64,000 bases of DNA from Dyadobacter fermentans (lineage in GTDB: Bacteria > Bacteroidota > Bacteroidia > Cytophagales > Spirosomataceae): contig NZ_JAHXBN010000010.1 in assembly GCF_019924045.1 (NCBI RefSeq), positions 62,001 through 126,000 on the forward strand. The letters run 5' to 3'. Made by a program: the position numbers and the translations under genes. The notes below the pieces were generated by a model. The model made no database searches. It was not told where the DNA came from and saw only the letters and a program-made list of their open reading frames with translations. Below, one piece after another: positions 9,643 through 18,775 of the stretch (its first letter is position 1; each line of letters starts with the position of its first letter).

Positions 9643-9674
9643 AATCCCCGTTACCGTTTCCGGCAAAGGGGATT
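9643..9674 (-). terminator. Terminator downstream of the acidic secreted protein gene
   Basis: AATCCCC (9643-9649) pairs with GGGGATT (9668-9674) around an 18-base loop. On the minus strand the stem runs into GGGGATTTTTCTTG, a U-rich tail. It lies 24 bases past the stop at 9698 and isolates adk from that gene. Confidence 0.7.
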
Positions 9675-9697
9675 CGCTATCGTAAAAGTGGCTCCAT

Positions 9698-10537
9698 TCA
9701 GGGAATAACTACCCTTTTCACCGCTCCGTCCTCATTCTGAACCACCGTTACGAACAGCGTTCCTTTTGTATTTTTCTTAAGTTCGACCTGACCTACGTAC
9801 TCGCCTTCGAACTCATGGATTTCCTTTTTGCCTACTTCCTTGCCTTTCGTGTCGGTGACTGTTACTGTTACATTCCCTTTTTGCGGCACGCTGAAGCGCA
9901 GGTTAAGGACATCATCGGCTGGATTATTGGTATAGGCATTCAATGACCGGATGCTTGCTCCTTTCGCATTCTCACTGTTATCCCAGGCATAGTCAAAGCT
10001 TTTGCCGAAATTCCTGCCAAAATCCTCCATGTCCCGCATCATCATTTTAGCTTTGGGATGGAAGTTCTTGTCGAAATTTTTCTGAATCGATTTTATGCTT
10101 TCGTTGAACTTCTCCGAATCCCAATCGAGGTCATGTTTGAAATCGCCGTCCCAGTGAAATGCCATCGGTTCGCGCGGGTCGCGGTGGTCGACGATCACTT
10201 TTTTGCGTTTTTTAGCTGCTATCACACCATCGGCGCCGTCATCCACGGTAATGGAAATAGTTTGTTTACCCTTTTTGTCGACATTCAGAGAATCGAGGAC
10301 TTTGTCGATGAATTTCTGCCGTTCTTCATCGCTTAGAGCGCCCACCTTGTAACTTTTCTCGATGTCGCGGGTTTTGCCGTTATCGTCCTCCATTACCCGG
10401 ATTCGAATGCTGGTCTTCTGGTCGTCGTCATCCTTTTTAGCTTTTTTGTCGGATTGGGCCTGCGCAACGGATAGCAGTGCCGGTGCCGCTACGAGCAGCA
10501 GCGACCATGTCAGTTTTTGAATTGAAACAGTTTTCAT
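9698..10537 (-). CDS. Secreted charged protein with T9SS-like C-terminal domain
   Basis: This 279-residue protein has no assigned function. A signal peptide is clear (KLTWSLLLVAAPALLSVAQA, residues 9-28). The body is strongly charged, rich in Lys/Asp/Glu, with a KKAKKDDDDQK run just after cleavage. Residues ~205-279 (TNNPADDVLNLRFSVPQKG to KRVVIP) read like a type A T9SS sorting domain: an N-P-A-x-D-V-L-N-L start, then G-K-E-V and a beta strand ending in a basic-hydrophobic tail. The gene is divergent from the histidine kinase at 10707 with 169 bases between their starts, which suggests a shared regulatory region. A role as a sensed or secreted partner of the kinase is only inferred. Confidence 0.7.
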   Translation of the reverse strand: MKTVSIQKLTWSLLLVAAPALLSVAQAQSDKKAKKDDDDQKTSIRIRVMEDDNGKTRDIEKSYKVGALSDEERQKFIDKVLDSLNVDKKGKQTISITVDDGADGVIAAKKRKKVIVDHRDPREPMAFHWDGDFKHDLDWDSEKFNESIKSIQKNFDKNFHPKAKMMMRDMEDFGRNFGKSFDYAWDNSENAKGASIRSLNAYTNNPADDVLNLRFSVPQKGNVTVTVTDTKGKEVGKKEIHEFEGEYVGQVELKKNTKGTLFVTVVQNEDGAVKRVVIP

Positions 10538-10641
10538 AAGCAGTTTTTGTTTTGAGTCTGAATGAATTGCAAAACCATGGCTATGTTGCTTGGGGTGTTG
10601 TTAAATAATGTTAAAAACACCTTTGGCCAGGGGCGAAACAG

Positions 10642-10649
10642 TAAATTTG
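10642..10649 (+). promoter_or_regulatory. Candidate -7 box for the histidine kinase gene
   Basis: TAAATTTG fits TAnnTTTG and lies 57 bases before the chosen ATG. A TTTG at 10622-10625 is 16 bases upstream, a little closer than the usual 19-21, so this is a tentative promoter. Confidence 0.35.
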
Positions 10650-10706
10650 TTCTTGGCAAAATGTCGGGTAAAGCACAGCCCGCGTTGCACATGGGAAGCG
10701 GAAATT

Positions 10707-12548
10707 ATGACCAAGCGGAAAATACAAATTATCGTAGGGCTGATGTGTCTCGCATTGATCGGGCTCATCGGTTTTCAGTGGTACTGGATCAGAGAGGCGA
10801 TCGCGATCAGGAACGACCAGTTCAACCAGAAGGTCTCGGAGTCGGTACAACAGGTGGTGCACCGGTTGGAAAAGCAGGAAATGATGTATCTCCTGCAACG
10901 CCGTATCGAGGCCGAGCAGCAAAAGAGCAAGCTTGACCGCATTGCGCAGCTGCGTGATATGCCCATGAAGCGCACCACGCCCCCGGTTCCGAAAACACCC
11001 GTTCATGAAGCGGTACCACGCGTGCAGCCTCGGATGGAAATCGCCATCGGCCCGAATGGCGAGGAAATACATTATCAGGTCATTACGGAAGCGGCCCCTA
11101 CCGATGTACTCAGCCCGAATATCAGGGTGATGGTCGATCACCAGCAGCGTATTATAGAGGAATTTTTTCAGGCACAGCAATATGGTATGGCCGGAATCGA
11201 CGAATTCATGCGCCGCCGGTTGGACGACGAGCGCCGTTTGGGAAATGCCATGCGCGGCATGGCTGATCCCGAGTTCCGCCGCAAAGGCAGCGATTTTCAG
11301 AAAAGGGATTCGGCTTCGAGAAATATAGCTAACCGGAAAGTAGCATTGCCGGACAACGCAAAAGGCGGCAAGCAAAAATCGAGGGCAATCCTCAGTGCCG
11401 GGGAGCCCGACCGGGCGGAGTTGCTGAAAGAGGTGATGAAGGATTTTGTTTACACCAAAAGGCCTATCGAGCAGCGCGTGAACCGTTTCTTGCTGGATAC
11501 ATTATTGAAAAAACAGTTGATCCAGAATGGTGTCACATTGCCTTACGAATTTGCCGTGAGGGGCGCTGTGCGCGGACAGTCCCTGGATAGCCTCATTTTC
11601 TCGACGGTGAGTATGCGCCCGAGCGAATGGGAGGAGCGGTCGTATAAAGCGTCGCTATTCCCGAACGAGACGCTGACCGCGCAGAATGCATTATATGTGT
11701 ACTTCCCGGATCAGCAGCGCTACATCCTCAGCAATATGGGCGTGATGTTCGGTGGCTCCGGCATTCTGATCGTTGTCATTATGGCCTGTTTCTACCTGGC
11801 GGTTACGACTATTCTACGTCAGAAAAAGCTTTCCGATATTAAGAATGACTTCATCAACAATATGACCCACGAGTTCAAAACGCCTATTTCCACCATTGCA
11901 TTAGCGGCGGAAATGGCGCAGGAGAATTCGGCTTCGTTTATGGATAGCCCCAAGGGCTCACGCCTCGACCGCTACCTCGGCATTATCCGGGAGGAAAACA
12001 AGCGGCTCGGCACGCACGTGGAGAAGGTTTTGCAGATGGCATTGCTGGATAAAGGGCATGTCAAACTTAAAATCACGGAAACCAACATCCATGACCTCAT
12101 CGGCGCTGCATTGAATGGACAAAGTGTGCAAATCGAACAGAAGGAGGGAGAAGTCGATCTGAACTTCGAGGCAGAGGAAGATGTAGTGGCTGCGGATGAG
12201 GTGCATATCTCCAATATTCTGAACAACCTCATCGACAATGCGATCAAATATTCGCCTGAAAAGCTGTATTTGAATATCAGTACCAAAAATGAAAACGGTG
12301 GTATCGCTATTTCCATCTCCGATAGGGGCATAGGAATGAGTCGCGAGCAGCAGCAGCGCGTTTTCGATACCTTCTACCGCGTGCCTACGGGCAATGTGCA
12401 TGACGTTAAAGGCTTCGGGCTCGGGTTGAGTTATGTCAAAAAGATGGTCGAGGCGCATGAGGGCACCGTTCGCCTGCTGAGCAAACCGGGTGAGGGAAGC
12501 ACATTTACGATCTGGCTGCCGGTCCGCAAAGAGGAGCAAATAGTTTAG
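10707..12548 (+). CDS. Two-transmembrane sensor histidine kinase, orphan
   Basis: This 613-residue membrane sensor kinase starts with MTKRKIQIIVGLMCL at the ATG at 10707; the frame is open 99 bases further upstream without a plausible start. TM1 is about residues 6-26 and TM2 about 353-374, enclosing a ~325-residue periplasmic region with long, basic, helical stretches. No HAMP domain is evident. The HisKA H-box is NNMTHEFKTPISTIALA. The ATPase has NNLIDNAIKYSPE (N box), SDRGIGMSREQ (G1) and GFGLGLSYVKK (G2). All catalytic blocks look intact, so phosphorylation of a response regulator is expected. No response regulator is encoded nearby: valS follows on the same strand. Confidence 0.9.
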   Translation: MTKRKIQIIVGLMCLALIGLIGFQWYWIREAIAIRNDQFNQKVSESVQQVVHRLEKQEMMYLLQRRIEAEQQKSKLDRIAQLRDMPMKRTTPPVPKTPVHEAVPRVQPRMEIAIGPNGEEIHYQVITEAAPTDVLSPNIRVMVDHQQRIIEEFFQAQQYGMAGIDEFMRRRLDDERRLGNAMRGMADPEFRRKGSDFQKRDSASRNIANRKVALPDNAKGGKQKSRAILSAGEPDRAELLKEVMKDFVYTKRPIEQRVNRFLLDTLLKKQLIQNGVTLPYEFAVRGAVRGQSLDSLIFSTVSMRPSEWEERSYKASLFPNETLTAQNALYVYFPDQQRYILSNMGVMFGGSGILIVVIMACFYLAVTTILRQKKLSDIKNDFINNMTHEFKTPISTIALAAEMAQENSASFMDSPKGSRLDRYLGIIREENKRLGTHVEKVLQMALLDKGHVKLKITETNIHDLIGAALNGQSVQIEQKEGEVDLNFEAEEDVVAADEVHISNILNNLIDNAIKYSPEKLYLNISTKNENGGIAISISDRGIGMSREQQQRVFDTFYRVPTGNVHDVKGFGLGLSYVKKMVEAHEGTVRLLSKPGEGSTFTIWLPVRKEEQIV

Positions 12549-12626
12549 AAATATCGCCCGTAACCGCTAACTTGCCATCTTTTTACGATGACTAACCGAC
12601 AGTTACGGTAAATTTCTGAATACACA

Positions 12627-15269
12627 ATGATTTCCAAAACTTATGCCCCTCAGGAGATAGAGGATAAATGGTACTCCTACTGGATCGAGAACAAGTTCTT
12701 TCAGTCGAAACCCAATCCTGACAAAGAACCCTACACCATCGTGATCCCGCCGCCGAACGTCACAGGCGTGCTGCACATGGGGCATATGCTTAATAATACC
12801 ATTCAGGACATCCTGGTCCGCAAGGCGCGGATGGAAGGTAAAGAGGCTTGCTGGGTACCCGGTACCGACCACGCTTCCATTGCTACCGAGGCCAAAGTGG
12901 TGGCCATGCTCAAAGAGCGCGGCATTAACAAGCGTGACCTTACCCGCGACGAATTCCTCGAATATTGCTGGGAATGGACGCATAAATACGGCGGTATTAT
13001 CCTGAAACAGTTGCGCAAACTCGGCGCTTCCTGCGATTGGGACCGTACGCGCTTCACGATGGAGCCGGATTTGTACGATTCGGTGATCGACGTTTTCATT
13101 GACCTCTATAATAAAGGAGAAATCTACCGTGGCCACCGCATGGTGAACTGGGACCCTCAGGCACGCACGACCGTATCCGACGAGGAGGTGATCATGAAAG
13201 AGGTGAATCAGAAGCTGGTTTACCTGCGCTATCCGCTGGTCGGGGAGGATGGAGAAGGGAGAATGGAGGAAGGGGTTACGATCGCGACTACCCGCCCGGA
13301 AACAATTATGGCGGATGTGGCGATTTGTGTGAACCCCGCGGATGAGCGTTACCAGCATTTGATCGGTAAGAAAGTATTGATTCCGTTGATCAACCGGGCC
13401 ATTCCGATTATTGCGGATGACTATGTGGAGATGGAGTTCGGAACTGGATGCTTGAAAGTCACTCCGGCACACGACACCAATGACTACGAACTTGGAAAAC
13501 GCCATAACCTACCCATTATCGATCTTTTGAATGAGGACGGTACTTTGAATGAAAAGGCGCAGATCCTGGTAGGCGAAGACCGTTTCATTGCCCGTAAGAA
13601 GATCATCAAATTGCTCGAAGAGTCGGGTAACCTCGTGAAAGTGGAAGAGTATCGCTCCAACGTAGGGCATTCGGAGCGTACGGATTCGGTGATCGAGCCG
13701 AGACTTTCGGAGCAATGGTTTTTGAAAATGGAGAAAATCAGCAAGCCGGCATTCGAGAATGTAATGAATGACACGGTACAGCTCATTCCCGCGAAATTCA
13801 AAAATACCTACCGCCACTGGATGGAGAATGTACGCGACTGGAATATCAGCCGTCAGCTCTGGTGGGGCCATCGCATCCCGGCTTATTACCTGAACGACGG
13901 CACCATGATCGTCGCGAAGTCGAAGCGGGAGGCATTACGCAAGGCACAGCATGAGTTGCAGCTTTTTGCATTGACCGAAGAGGACATCAAGCAGGATGAG
14001 GACGTACTGGATACATGGTTCTCGTCGTGGCTTTGGCCGATCTCCGTTTTCAATGGTATTAAAGAACCGGAGAATGAGGAAGTAAATTACTATTACCCGA
14101 CCAATGACCTCGTAACTGCACCGGAGATTCTTTTCTTCTGGGTGGCGCGGATGATCATTGCGGGTTATGAATACCGCGGCCAGTATCCGTTCAAGAATGT
14201 GTACCTGACGGGTATTGTTCGCGACAAGCAGGGCCGTAAAATGTCGAAATCGCTGGGTAATTCGCCCGATCCGATCGACCTGATCGATAAATATGGCGCG
14301 GATAGCATTCGTACCGGTATGCTTTTCAGCTCGCAGGCGGGTAATGATTTGCCTTATGACGAGAAATTGATCGAACAAGGCCGGAATTTTGGTAATAAAA
14401 TTTGGAATGCATTCCGGTTGGTAAAAGGATGGACTGTGGATAGCGAGCTTCCTGTTCCCGCAGGTTCGAAACTGGCCGTGCAGTGGTTTGAAAGCAAACT
14501 GAACCAGACTTTGGCCGAGGTGCAGGACCATTTCTCGAAATTCCGCATTTCGGATGCATTGGGCTCCATCTACAAGCTGATTTGGGACGATTTCTGTGCA
14601 CAATACCTCGAAATGATCAAGCCGGGCTTCGAACAGCCGATCGATTTGTCGACATACGATTCGACCCTTGACTTCTTTGATCGCCTGATGCGTTTGCTGC
14701 ACCCGTTCATGCCTTTTATTTCGGAGGAAATCTGGCAGAACATCATTGAGAGAGGAGAGAACGAATCTATTTGCGTCGCGCATTTCCCGCAGGCAGCCGA
14801 GTTCGATCAGTTGCTGCTGAACGACTTTGATATATTGTTTGAACTCGTTTCATCGATCCGTAACCTGCGGAATTCGAAAGGTATCAGTCCTAAAACAGCA
14901 TTGCCACTCGCGATTCGCACGGATTCAAACGAGCGCTACAATGCGTTGACTCCGTTGATCGGGAAGCTGGCGAATGTGGAGGGAATCAGTTACGTATCGG
15001 GAGAGGCGGAAGGCACGTCGTTCCGCGTGAAGTCGGATGAGTTTTTTGTTAATCTGGCCGACGAGCTGGATGTGGAGGCTGAACGCGAGAATTTGCAACG
15101 CGAATTGGAATACACCAAGGGCTTCCTGGACTCGGTGATGAAAAAGCTTTCGAACGAACGCTTTGTGGCTAATGCCAAAGGTGATATCGTTGAAAAGGAA
15201 AGGGCCAAGCAGGCCGATGCCGAAGCGAAGATCGTGACCTTGACCGAAGCGCTGGCGAGGCTCAAATAA
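12627..15269 (+). CDS. valS: Valyl-tRNA synthetase
   Basis: This 880-residue class I synthetase charges tRNA-Val and hydrolyses mischarged threonine in a CP1 editing domain. It shows PPPNVTGVLHMGHMLN (HIGH motif, ~residues 41-56), the editing signature TIATTRPETIMADVA (~215), the WWGHRIPAYY segment, and KMSKSLGNSPDP (KMSKS, ~537). The C-terminus is the usual tRNA-binding coiled coil (ERENLQRELEYTKG). One oddity is that residues ~208-217 (GEDGEGRMEEG), just before the editing signature, form an extra-looking acidic loop. That loop is encoded by a purine-only stretch that recurs elsewhere in this window. A terminator hairpin follows 25 bases after the stop. Confidence 0.97.
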   Translation: MISKTYAPQEIEDKWYSYWIENKFFQSKPNPDKEPYTIVIPPPNVTGVLHMGHMLNNTIQDILVRKARMEGKEACWVPGTDHASIATEAKVVAMLKERGINKRDLTRDEFLEYCWEWTHKYGGIILKQLRKLGASCDWDRTRFTMEPDLYDSVIDVFIDLYNKGEIYRGHRMVNWDPQARTTVSDEEVIMKEVNQKLVYLRYPLVGEDGEGRMEEGVTIATTRPETIMADVAICVNPADERYQHLIGKKVLIPLINRAIPIIADDYVEMEFGTGCLKVTPAHDTNDYELGKRHNLPIIDLLNEDGTLNEKAQILVGEDRFIARKKIIKLLEESGNLVKVEEYRSNVGHSERTDSVIEPRLSEQWFLKMEKISKPAFENVMNDTVQLIPAKFKNTYRHWMENVRDWNISRQLWWGHRIPAYYLNDGTMIVAKSKREALRKAQHELQLFALTEEDIKQDEDVLDTWFSSWLWPISVFNGIKEPENEEVNYYYPTNDLVTAPEILFFWVARMIIAGYEYRGQYPFKNVYLTGIVRDKQGRKMSKSLGNSPDPIDLIDKYGADSIRTGMLFSSQAGNDLPYDEKLIEQGRNFGNKIWNAFRLVKGWTVDSELPVPAGSKLAVQWFESKLNQTLAEVQDHFSKFRISDALGSIYKLIWDDFCAQYLEMIKPGFEQPIDLSTYDSTLDFFDRLMRLLHPFMPFISEEIWQNIIERGENESICVAHFPQAAEFDQLLLNDFDILFELVSSIRNLRNSKGISPKTALPLAIRTDSNERYNALTPLIGKLANVEGISYVSGEAEGTSFRVKSDEFFVNLADELDVEAERENLQRELEYTKGFLDSVMKKLSNERFVANAKGDIVEKERAKQADAEAKIVTLTEALARLK
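13248..13275 (+). repeat. Purine-rich element copy inside valS
   Basis: Apart from one T this is an unbroken purine run. Bases 13257-13275 (GGGAGAATGGAGGAAGGGG) are identical to the reverse complement of 57204-57222 in the DUF6702 gene. In valS it is read in frame as E-G-R-M-E-E-G just before the editing-domain signature. Confidence 0.7.
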
Positions 15270-15293
15270 ACATCAAAAATACAACTCTTTTGT

Positions 15294-15326
15294 AAAGCAC
15301 AGGGCATTGGCACCTTGTGCTTTTTT
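15294..15326 (+). terminator. Terminator after valS
   Basis: AAAGCACA (15294-15301) pairs with TGTGCTTT (15316-15323), followed by a run of six T in all. It sits 25 bases beyond the valS stop. The rest of 15270-15534 is AT-rich with no gene; it should hold the fbp promoter, but I found no convincing -7/-33 pair. Confidence 0.75.
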
Positions 15327-15534
15327 GTTATGCAGGAAAATGGTTTAATGTCTGTATGACATTTAAAAAGTGCAACGCGACGACCACGTAAATCGCTCAC
15401 CCTTAGGATTAATCAATGAATTAATGGAGATAAAATTATATTCATTTTTAAAAAATTTTATTAGTTCGAACTGTTTGGAAATAGGAAAAAACCAGGCGTA
15501 AATTTCCTGCCAATCTCATGTAATTCAATTGACT

Positions 15535-16530
15535 ATGGCGACGAAAACAGTACAGGACCTGGTGGTGCCGGTGGGCGTTACGCTCGACCGGTTTATCATG
15601 CACAGCCAAAGCGCATTCCCTTACGCGACGGGCGAGTTGTCGCAACTACTGCGCGACATCGCGCTCGCGGGGAAGATCATCAACCGGGAAATCAACCGCG
15701 CCGGGTTAATCGATATTGCGGGCGGTAACGGGACGGAAAATGTGCAGGGTGAAGACCAACAGAAACTCGATATTGTTGCCAACGTGCGGTTCATCCGTGC
15801 ATTGAAGAATGGGGGAGAGGTTTGTGCCATCCTTTCCGAGGAAGAGGAAGATATTATTCACACCGGCAACGATCACGGCAAGTACGTTGTGGCCATGGAT
15901 CCGTTGGATGGTTCTTCCAATATCGATGTGAATGTTTCCATCGGATCGATCTTTTCCATTTACAGAAGGGTGACACCCATCAACGGCCCTGCGTCGATGG
16001 AGGACTTCCTGCAAGGCGGCCGGAAGCAGGTTGCGGCGGGTTACATTCTTTACGGCTCGTCGACGATGCTGGTGTACTCGACCGGCGATGGCGTGAATGG
16101 TTTTACGTTCGATCAGTCGCTCGGGGAGTTTATTTTATCACACAAAAATATTGGTACAGCTGCTGACGGCTCGATCTACTCCGTCAACGAGGGACATTAC
16201 CACAGCTACCCGCCGTTTGTGCAGCAGTATATTGCCCAATGCAAGTCGAGAAATTTCAGCGCCCGGTACATCGGTTCGCTCGTCGGCGATTTCCACCGGA
16301 ATATGCTCAAAGGAGGTATTTACCTTTATCCACCTACCAAAAAAGATCCGAAAGGCAAACTAAGATTGCTTTATGAATGCTACCCGCTGGCATTCATCGC
16401 CGAAAAATCGGGCGGAAAGGCGAGCGACGGGTTTGGCAACATCCTTGATATTGTACCGCAGTCGTTTCACCAGCGTTCGCCGCTTTACATTGGCTCGGCA
16501 GGCCTCGTCGACGACGTTGTGAAGGGCTGA
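15535..16530 (+). CDS. fbp: Fructose-1,6-bisphosphatase class I
   Basis: This 331-residue gluconeogenic enzyme hydrolyses fructose 1,6-bisphosphate to fructose 6-phosphate. Class I metal and substrate motifs are present: LSEEEED near residue 103, [22 protein letters not shown] split over ~122-143 (metal-binding Asp and Glu set), [14 protein letters not shown], and [20 protein letters not shown] near the C-terminus. I chose the ATG at 15535; an in-frame TTG two codons upstream is less likely. It stands alone between valS and a helicase gene, and matters for growth on organic and uronic acids, consistent with the hexuronate island in this window. Confidence 0.95.
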   Translation: MATKTVQDLVVPVGVTLDRFIMHSQSAFPYATGELSQLLRDIALAGKIINREINRAGLIDIAGGNGTENVQGEDQQKLDIVANVRFIRALKNGGEVCAILSEEEEDIIHTGNDHGKYVVAMDPLDGSSNIDVNVSIGSIFSIYRRVTPINGPASMEDFLQGGRKQVAAGYILYGSSTMLVYSTGDGVNGFTFDQSLGEFILSHKNIGTAADGSIYSVNEGHYHSYPPFVQQYIAQCKSRNFSARYIGSLVGDFHRNMLKGGIYLYPPTKKDPKGKLRLLYECYPLAFIAEKSGGKASDGFGNILDIVPQSFHQRSPLYIGSAGLVDDVVKG

Positions 16531-16555
16531 TAACCGGCTACCGTTTTAGTTTTCG

Positions 16556-16563
16556 TAACTTTG
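16556..16563 (+). promoter_or_regulatory. -7 box abutting the helicase start codon
   Basis: TAACTTTG is a perfect TAnnTTTG match ending only 4 bases before the ATG at 16568. If used, transcription would begin at or within a few bases of the start codon, giving a leaderless or near-leaderless mRNA. Confidence 0.5.
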
Positions 16564-16567
16564 CAGA

Positions 16568-17905
16568 ATGCAGACTACGCAAAACTCATTCGAGCAGTTT
16601 AAGCTCAACCGCCAATTGCTCAACGCGATTGAAGAAGCAGGTTATACCGAACCAACACCCATTCAGGAGCAGGCCATACCCGTGGCGCTGGCAGGACAGG
16701 ACATACTAGGGATCGCCCAGACAGGCACCGGCAAGACCGCTGCCTATACATTACCATTGCTAATGCGCATCAAATATGCCCAGGGACAGCATCCCCGGGC
16801 ATTGATTTTGGCTCCTACGCGCGAGCTTGCAATGCAAATCTCCGAAGCTATCGCGCAGCTCAGTAAGTACACCGACATCCGTACCGTGGTGCTCTACGGC
16901 GGTGTGGGCCCCAAAACACAGATCGAGGCTATTCGCAAGGGCGTCGATATCATCGTGGCCACACCGGGACGTTTCATGGATTTGTATTTCCAGGAGGAGA
17001 TTGTCGTGAAGCATTTGAATGTAATGGTGCTCGACGAGGCCGATAAGATGATGGATATGGGTTTTATGCCGCAAATCCGCAAGTTGCTGGAAATCATTCC
17101 GCGAAAAAGGCAGAACATGCTTTTCTCCGCGACGTTTTCCGGCAAGGTCGAAAACCTTTCCTACGAGTTTCTCGAATTCCCTACCCGGATCGAAGTTACT
17201 CCGCAGGCTACTGCGGCCGAAATGGTAACCCAGGCGCTCTATGAAGTGCCGAATTTCCGCACGAAGATCAATTTGCTATCCTATTTATTGGAAGATAAGG
17301 AGACGTTCACACGCGTGCTCGTGTTCACGCGCAGCCGCGAGGTGGCGGGCTTGGTGCATCAGAATTTGCTGGGTAGAGTAGTCCCCGAGGCCGAGCTTCG
17401 CGTAATCCATGCGAACAAGGGCCAGAATACGCGGATCAATGCGATGGAGGCGTTCAGGGAAGGGAATATCAGGGTGATGGTCGCTACCGATGTCGTGGCG
17501 CGTGGGATCGATATCACGGAAGTGAGCCACGTGATCAACTTCGACGTGCCCTTGATTTATGAGGACTATGTGCACCGGATCGGCCGGACCGGGCGGGCTA
17601 ATACAGTGGGTAACGCGATCACGTTTATGACCATTGCCGATGAGTACCACATCCGTAAAATAGAGGCCATGATCCGCATGGAAATTCCAAGAGCGGAGTT
17701 CCCGGATGATGTTTACATTGCTGAAACGCCCTTCCAGGAGCGGCAGGATATGCTTCGTGAGATTGATAACCAGCGACGTAAGGAAGACCCGACATTTAAA
17801 GGTGCGTTTCATGAGAAAAAACACAGTTATCCGCCGGCTAAGAAGGGTTCGGGGAATACCAGTAAGGGGCGCAGGGCTGCGGGCGGAAGAAGTAAACGCC
17901 GGTAA
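16568..17905 (+). CDS. DEAD-box RNA helicase, RhlE-like
   Basis: This 445-residue ATP-dependent RNA helicase has all core motifs in order: the Q motif with PTPIQEQAIP (~32), AQTGTGKTAAYTLP (I, ~54), PTRELAMQI (Ia), TPGRFMD (Ib), DEADKMMDMGF (II), SATFS (III), VLVFTRSREVAG (IV), ATDVVARGIDI (V) and HRIGRTGRA (VI). The C-terminal tail after ~residue 395 is basic and low complexity, ending in GRRAAGGRSKRR, a likely RNA-binding tail. It probably acts in ribosome assembly or cold-related RNA remodelling, as RhlE-type proteins do. The predicted -7 promoter box lies almost on the ATG. Confidence 0.93.
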   Translation: MQTTQNSFEQFKLNRQLLNAIEEAGYTEPTPIQEQAIPVALAGQDILGIAQTGTGKTAAYTLPLLMRIKYAQGQHPRALILAPTRELAMQISEAIAQLSKYTDIRTVVLYGGVGPKTQIEAIRKGVDIIVATPGRFMDLYFQEEIVVKHLNVMVLDEADKMMDMGFMPQIRKLLEIIPRKRQNMLFSATFSGKVENLSYEFLEFPTRIEVTPQATAAEMVTQALYEVPNFRTKINLLSYLLEDKETFTRVLVFTRSREVAGLVHQNLLGRVVPEAELRVIHANKGQNTRINAMEAFREGNIRVMVATDVVARGIDITEVSHVINFDVPLIYEDYVHRIGRTGRANTVGNAITFMTIADEYHIRKIEAMIRMEIPRAEFPDDVYIAETPFQERQDMLREIDNQRRKEDPTFKGAFHEKKHSYPPAKKGSGNTSKGRRAAGGRSKRR

Positions 17906-17973
17906 TGCAATACAATTCCAATAAAACCGTTTAACTTGGACAATAGAAACCTGTTCTTCTATTAAAGTCAATT

Positions 17974-18714
17974 ATGAAAGAGTCTGTTGTAATTTGGCTT
18001 GCCCTGTTGATCCCTGTGCTGAGCTTTGCTCAAAACACGCATCTGGCAAGCGCGGGTCCAAGCACAGATACAAACGTAGCCCCCAAGAAGCCCCTTGATT
18101 TAAAGGAAAGGCGTATTATCCCGCTCTTCGGAGAAGTGAGTAAGACATCGGAGCAGATTGATGAAGAGATCAAATTCCTGAGTGAATGTGACAAATCATT
18201 TTCCAGCCGCGCAGAGGCCAGCAGTTTTTTTGCGACCCGGGCCTGGGAATATTTGCAGGAAGGTTCTCTGGATACGGCTTGCTACCGGTTCAACCTTGCT
18301 CAACTGTTGAACGATAAGAATGTGGAGGCCTACTGGGGGCTCGGGGTTGTATCGTACCAGCGCGAAAACTGGGTGGATGCCAAAAGAATGCTGAGCAAAG
18401 GCGTAAGCCTGCAAGGCGACAATGTACCGCTGCTGGTGGATCTGTCGACAGTTGAACTTAAACTGTATGCGATTACCAGCCGGAAAGAGGAGTTGGATGA
18501 GGCGTCTGAATTGCTGAAACACGCGGTTTCTCTTGATTCTACTTACGCGCTAGGCCAATATAATCTGGCATTGCTGCACTACAACCTGAATGAGCTCGAC
18601 AAATCGTGGGAGCATTTGCACAAAGGGCGAACGCTGGATTTCACCCAATTGAACCTCGACTTTGTAGAACTTCTAAAAGCGAAGATGCCCGATCCGCAAG
18701 GATTTTTCAAATGA
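17974..18714 (+). CDS. Secreted TPR-repeat protein
   Basis: This 246-residue exported protein of unknown role has a signal peptide (VVIWLALLIPVLSFAQ, cut near residue 20). A linker follows, then helical tetratricopeptide repeats from about residue 85. NVEAYWGLGVVSYQRENWVD and YALGQYNLALLHYNLNELDK are recognisable TPR units with the usual W/G/Y/A pattern. It lies 68 bases after the helicase stop on the same strand. A shared terminator hairpin separates it from the convergent B12 locus. TPR proteins of this kind usually scaffold envelope complexes; nothing here defines the partner. Confidence 0.75.
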   Translation: MKESVVIWLALLIPVLSFAQNTHLASAGPSTDTNVAPKKPLDLKERRIIPLFGEVSKTSEQIDEEIKFLSECDKSFSSRAEASSFFATRAWEYLQEGSLDTACYRFNLAQLLNDKNVEAYWGLGVVSYQRENWVDAKRMLSKGVSLQGDNVPLLVDLSTVELKLYAITSRKEELDEASELLKHAVSLDSTYALGQYNLALLHYNLNELDKSWEHLHKGRTLDFTQLNLDFVELLKAKMPDPQGFFK

Positions 18715-18727
18715 GTCGCATCTTTCC

Positions 18728-18769
18728 AAAACAAAAAAAGTCTCCCAAACAGGAGACTTTTTTTGTTTT
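18728..18769. terminator. Bidirectional terminator
   Basis: An 18-bp perfect inverted repeat (18728-18745 with 18752-18769) encloses a 6-base loop. The GTCTCC/GGAGAC core is flanked by A-rich and T-rich arms, so a U tract follows the hairpin on both strands. It serves the TPR gene (+) and the BtuG-like gene (-), whose stops lie 13 and 6 bases away. Confidence 0.9.
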
Positions 18770-18775
18770 GGAATA

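Noticed and set aside
10611..11375. 254-codon minus-strand frame opposite the histidine kinase sensor region
   Set aside because: The kinase frame has conserved TM and catalytic blocks; the opposite frame is His/Arg/Leu-rich without motif.
13935..14783. 282-codon open frame antisense to valS (also 12603-13505)
   Set aside because: They lie wholly inside valS, with no known motifs and no start context; valS is certain.
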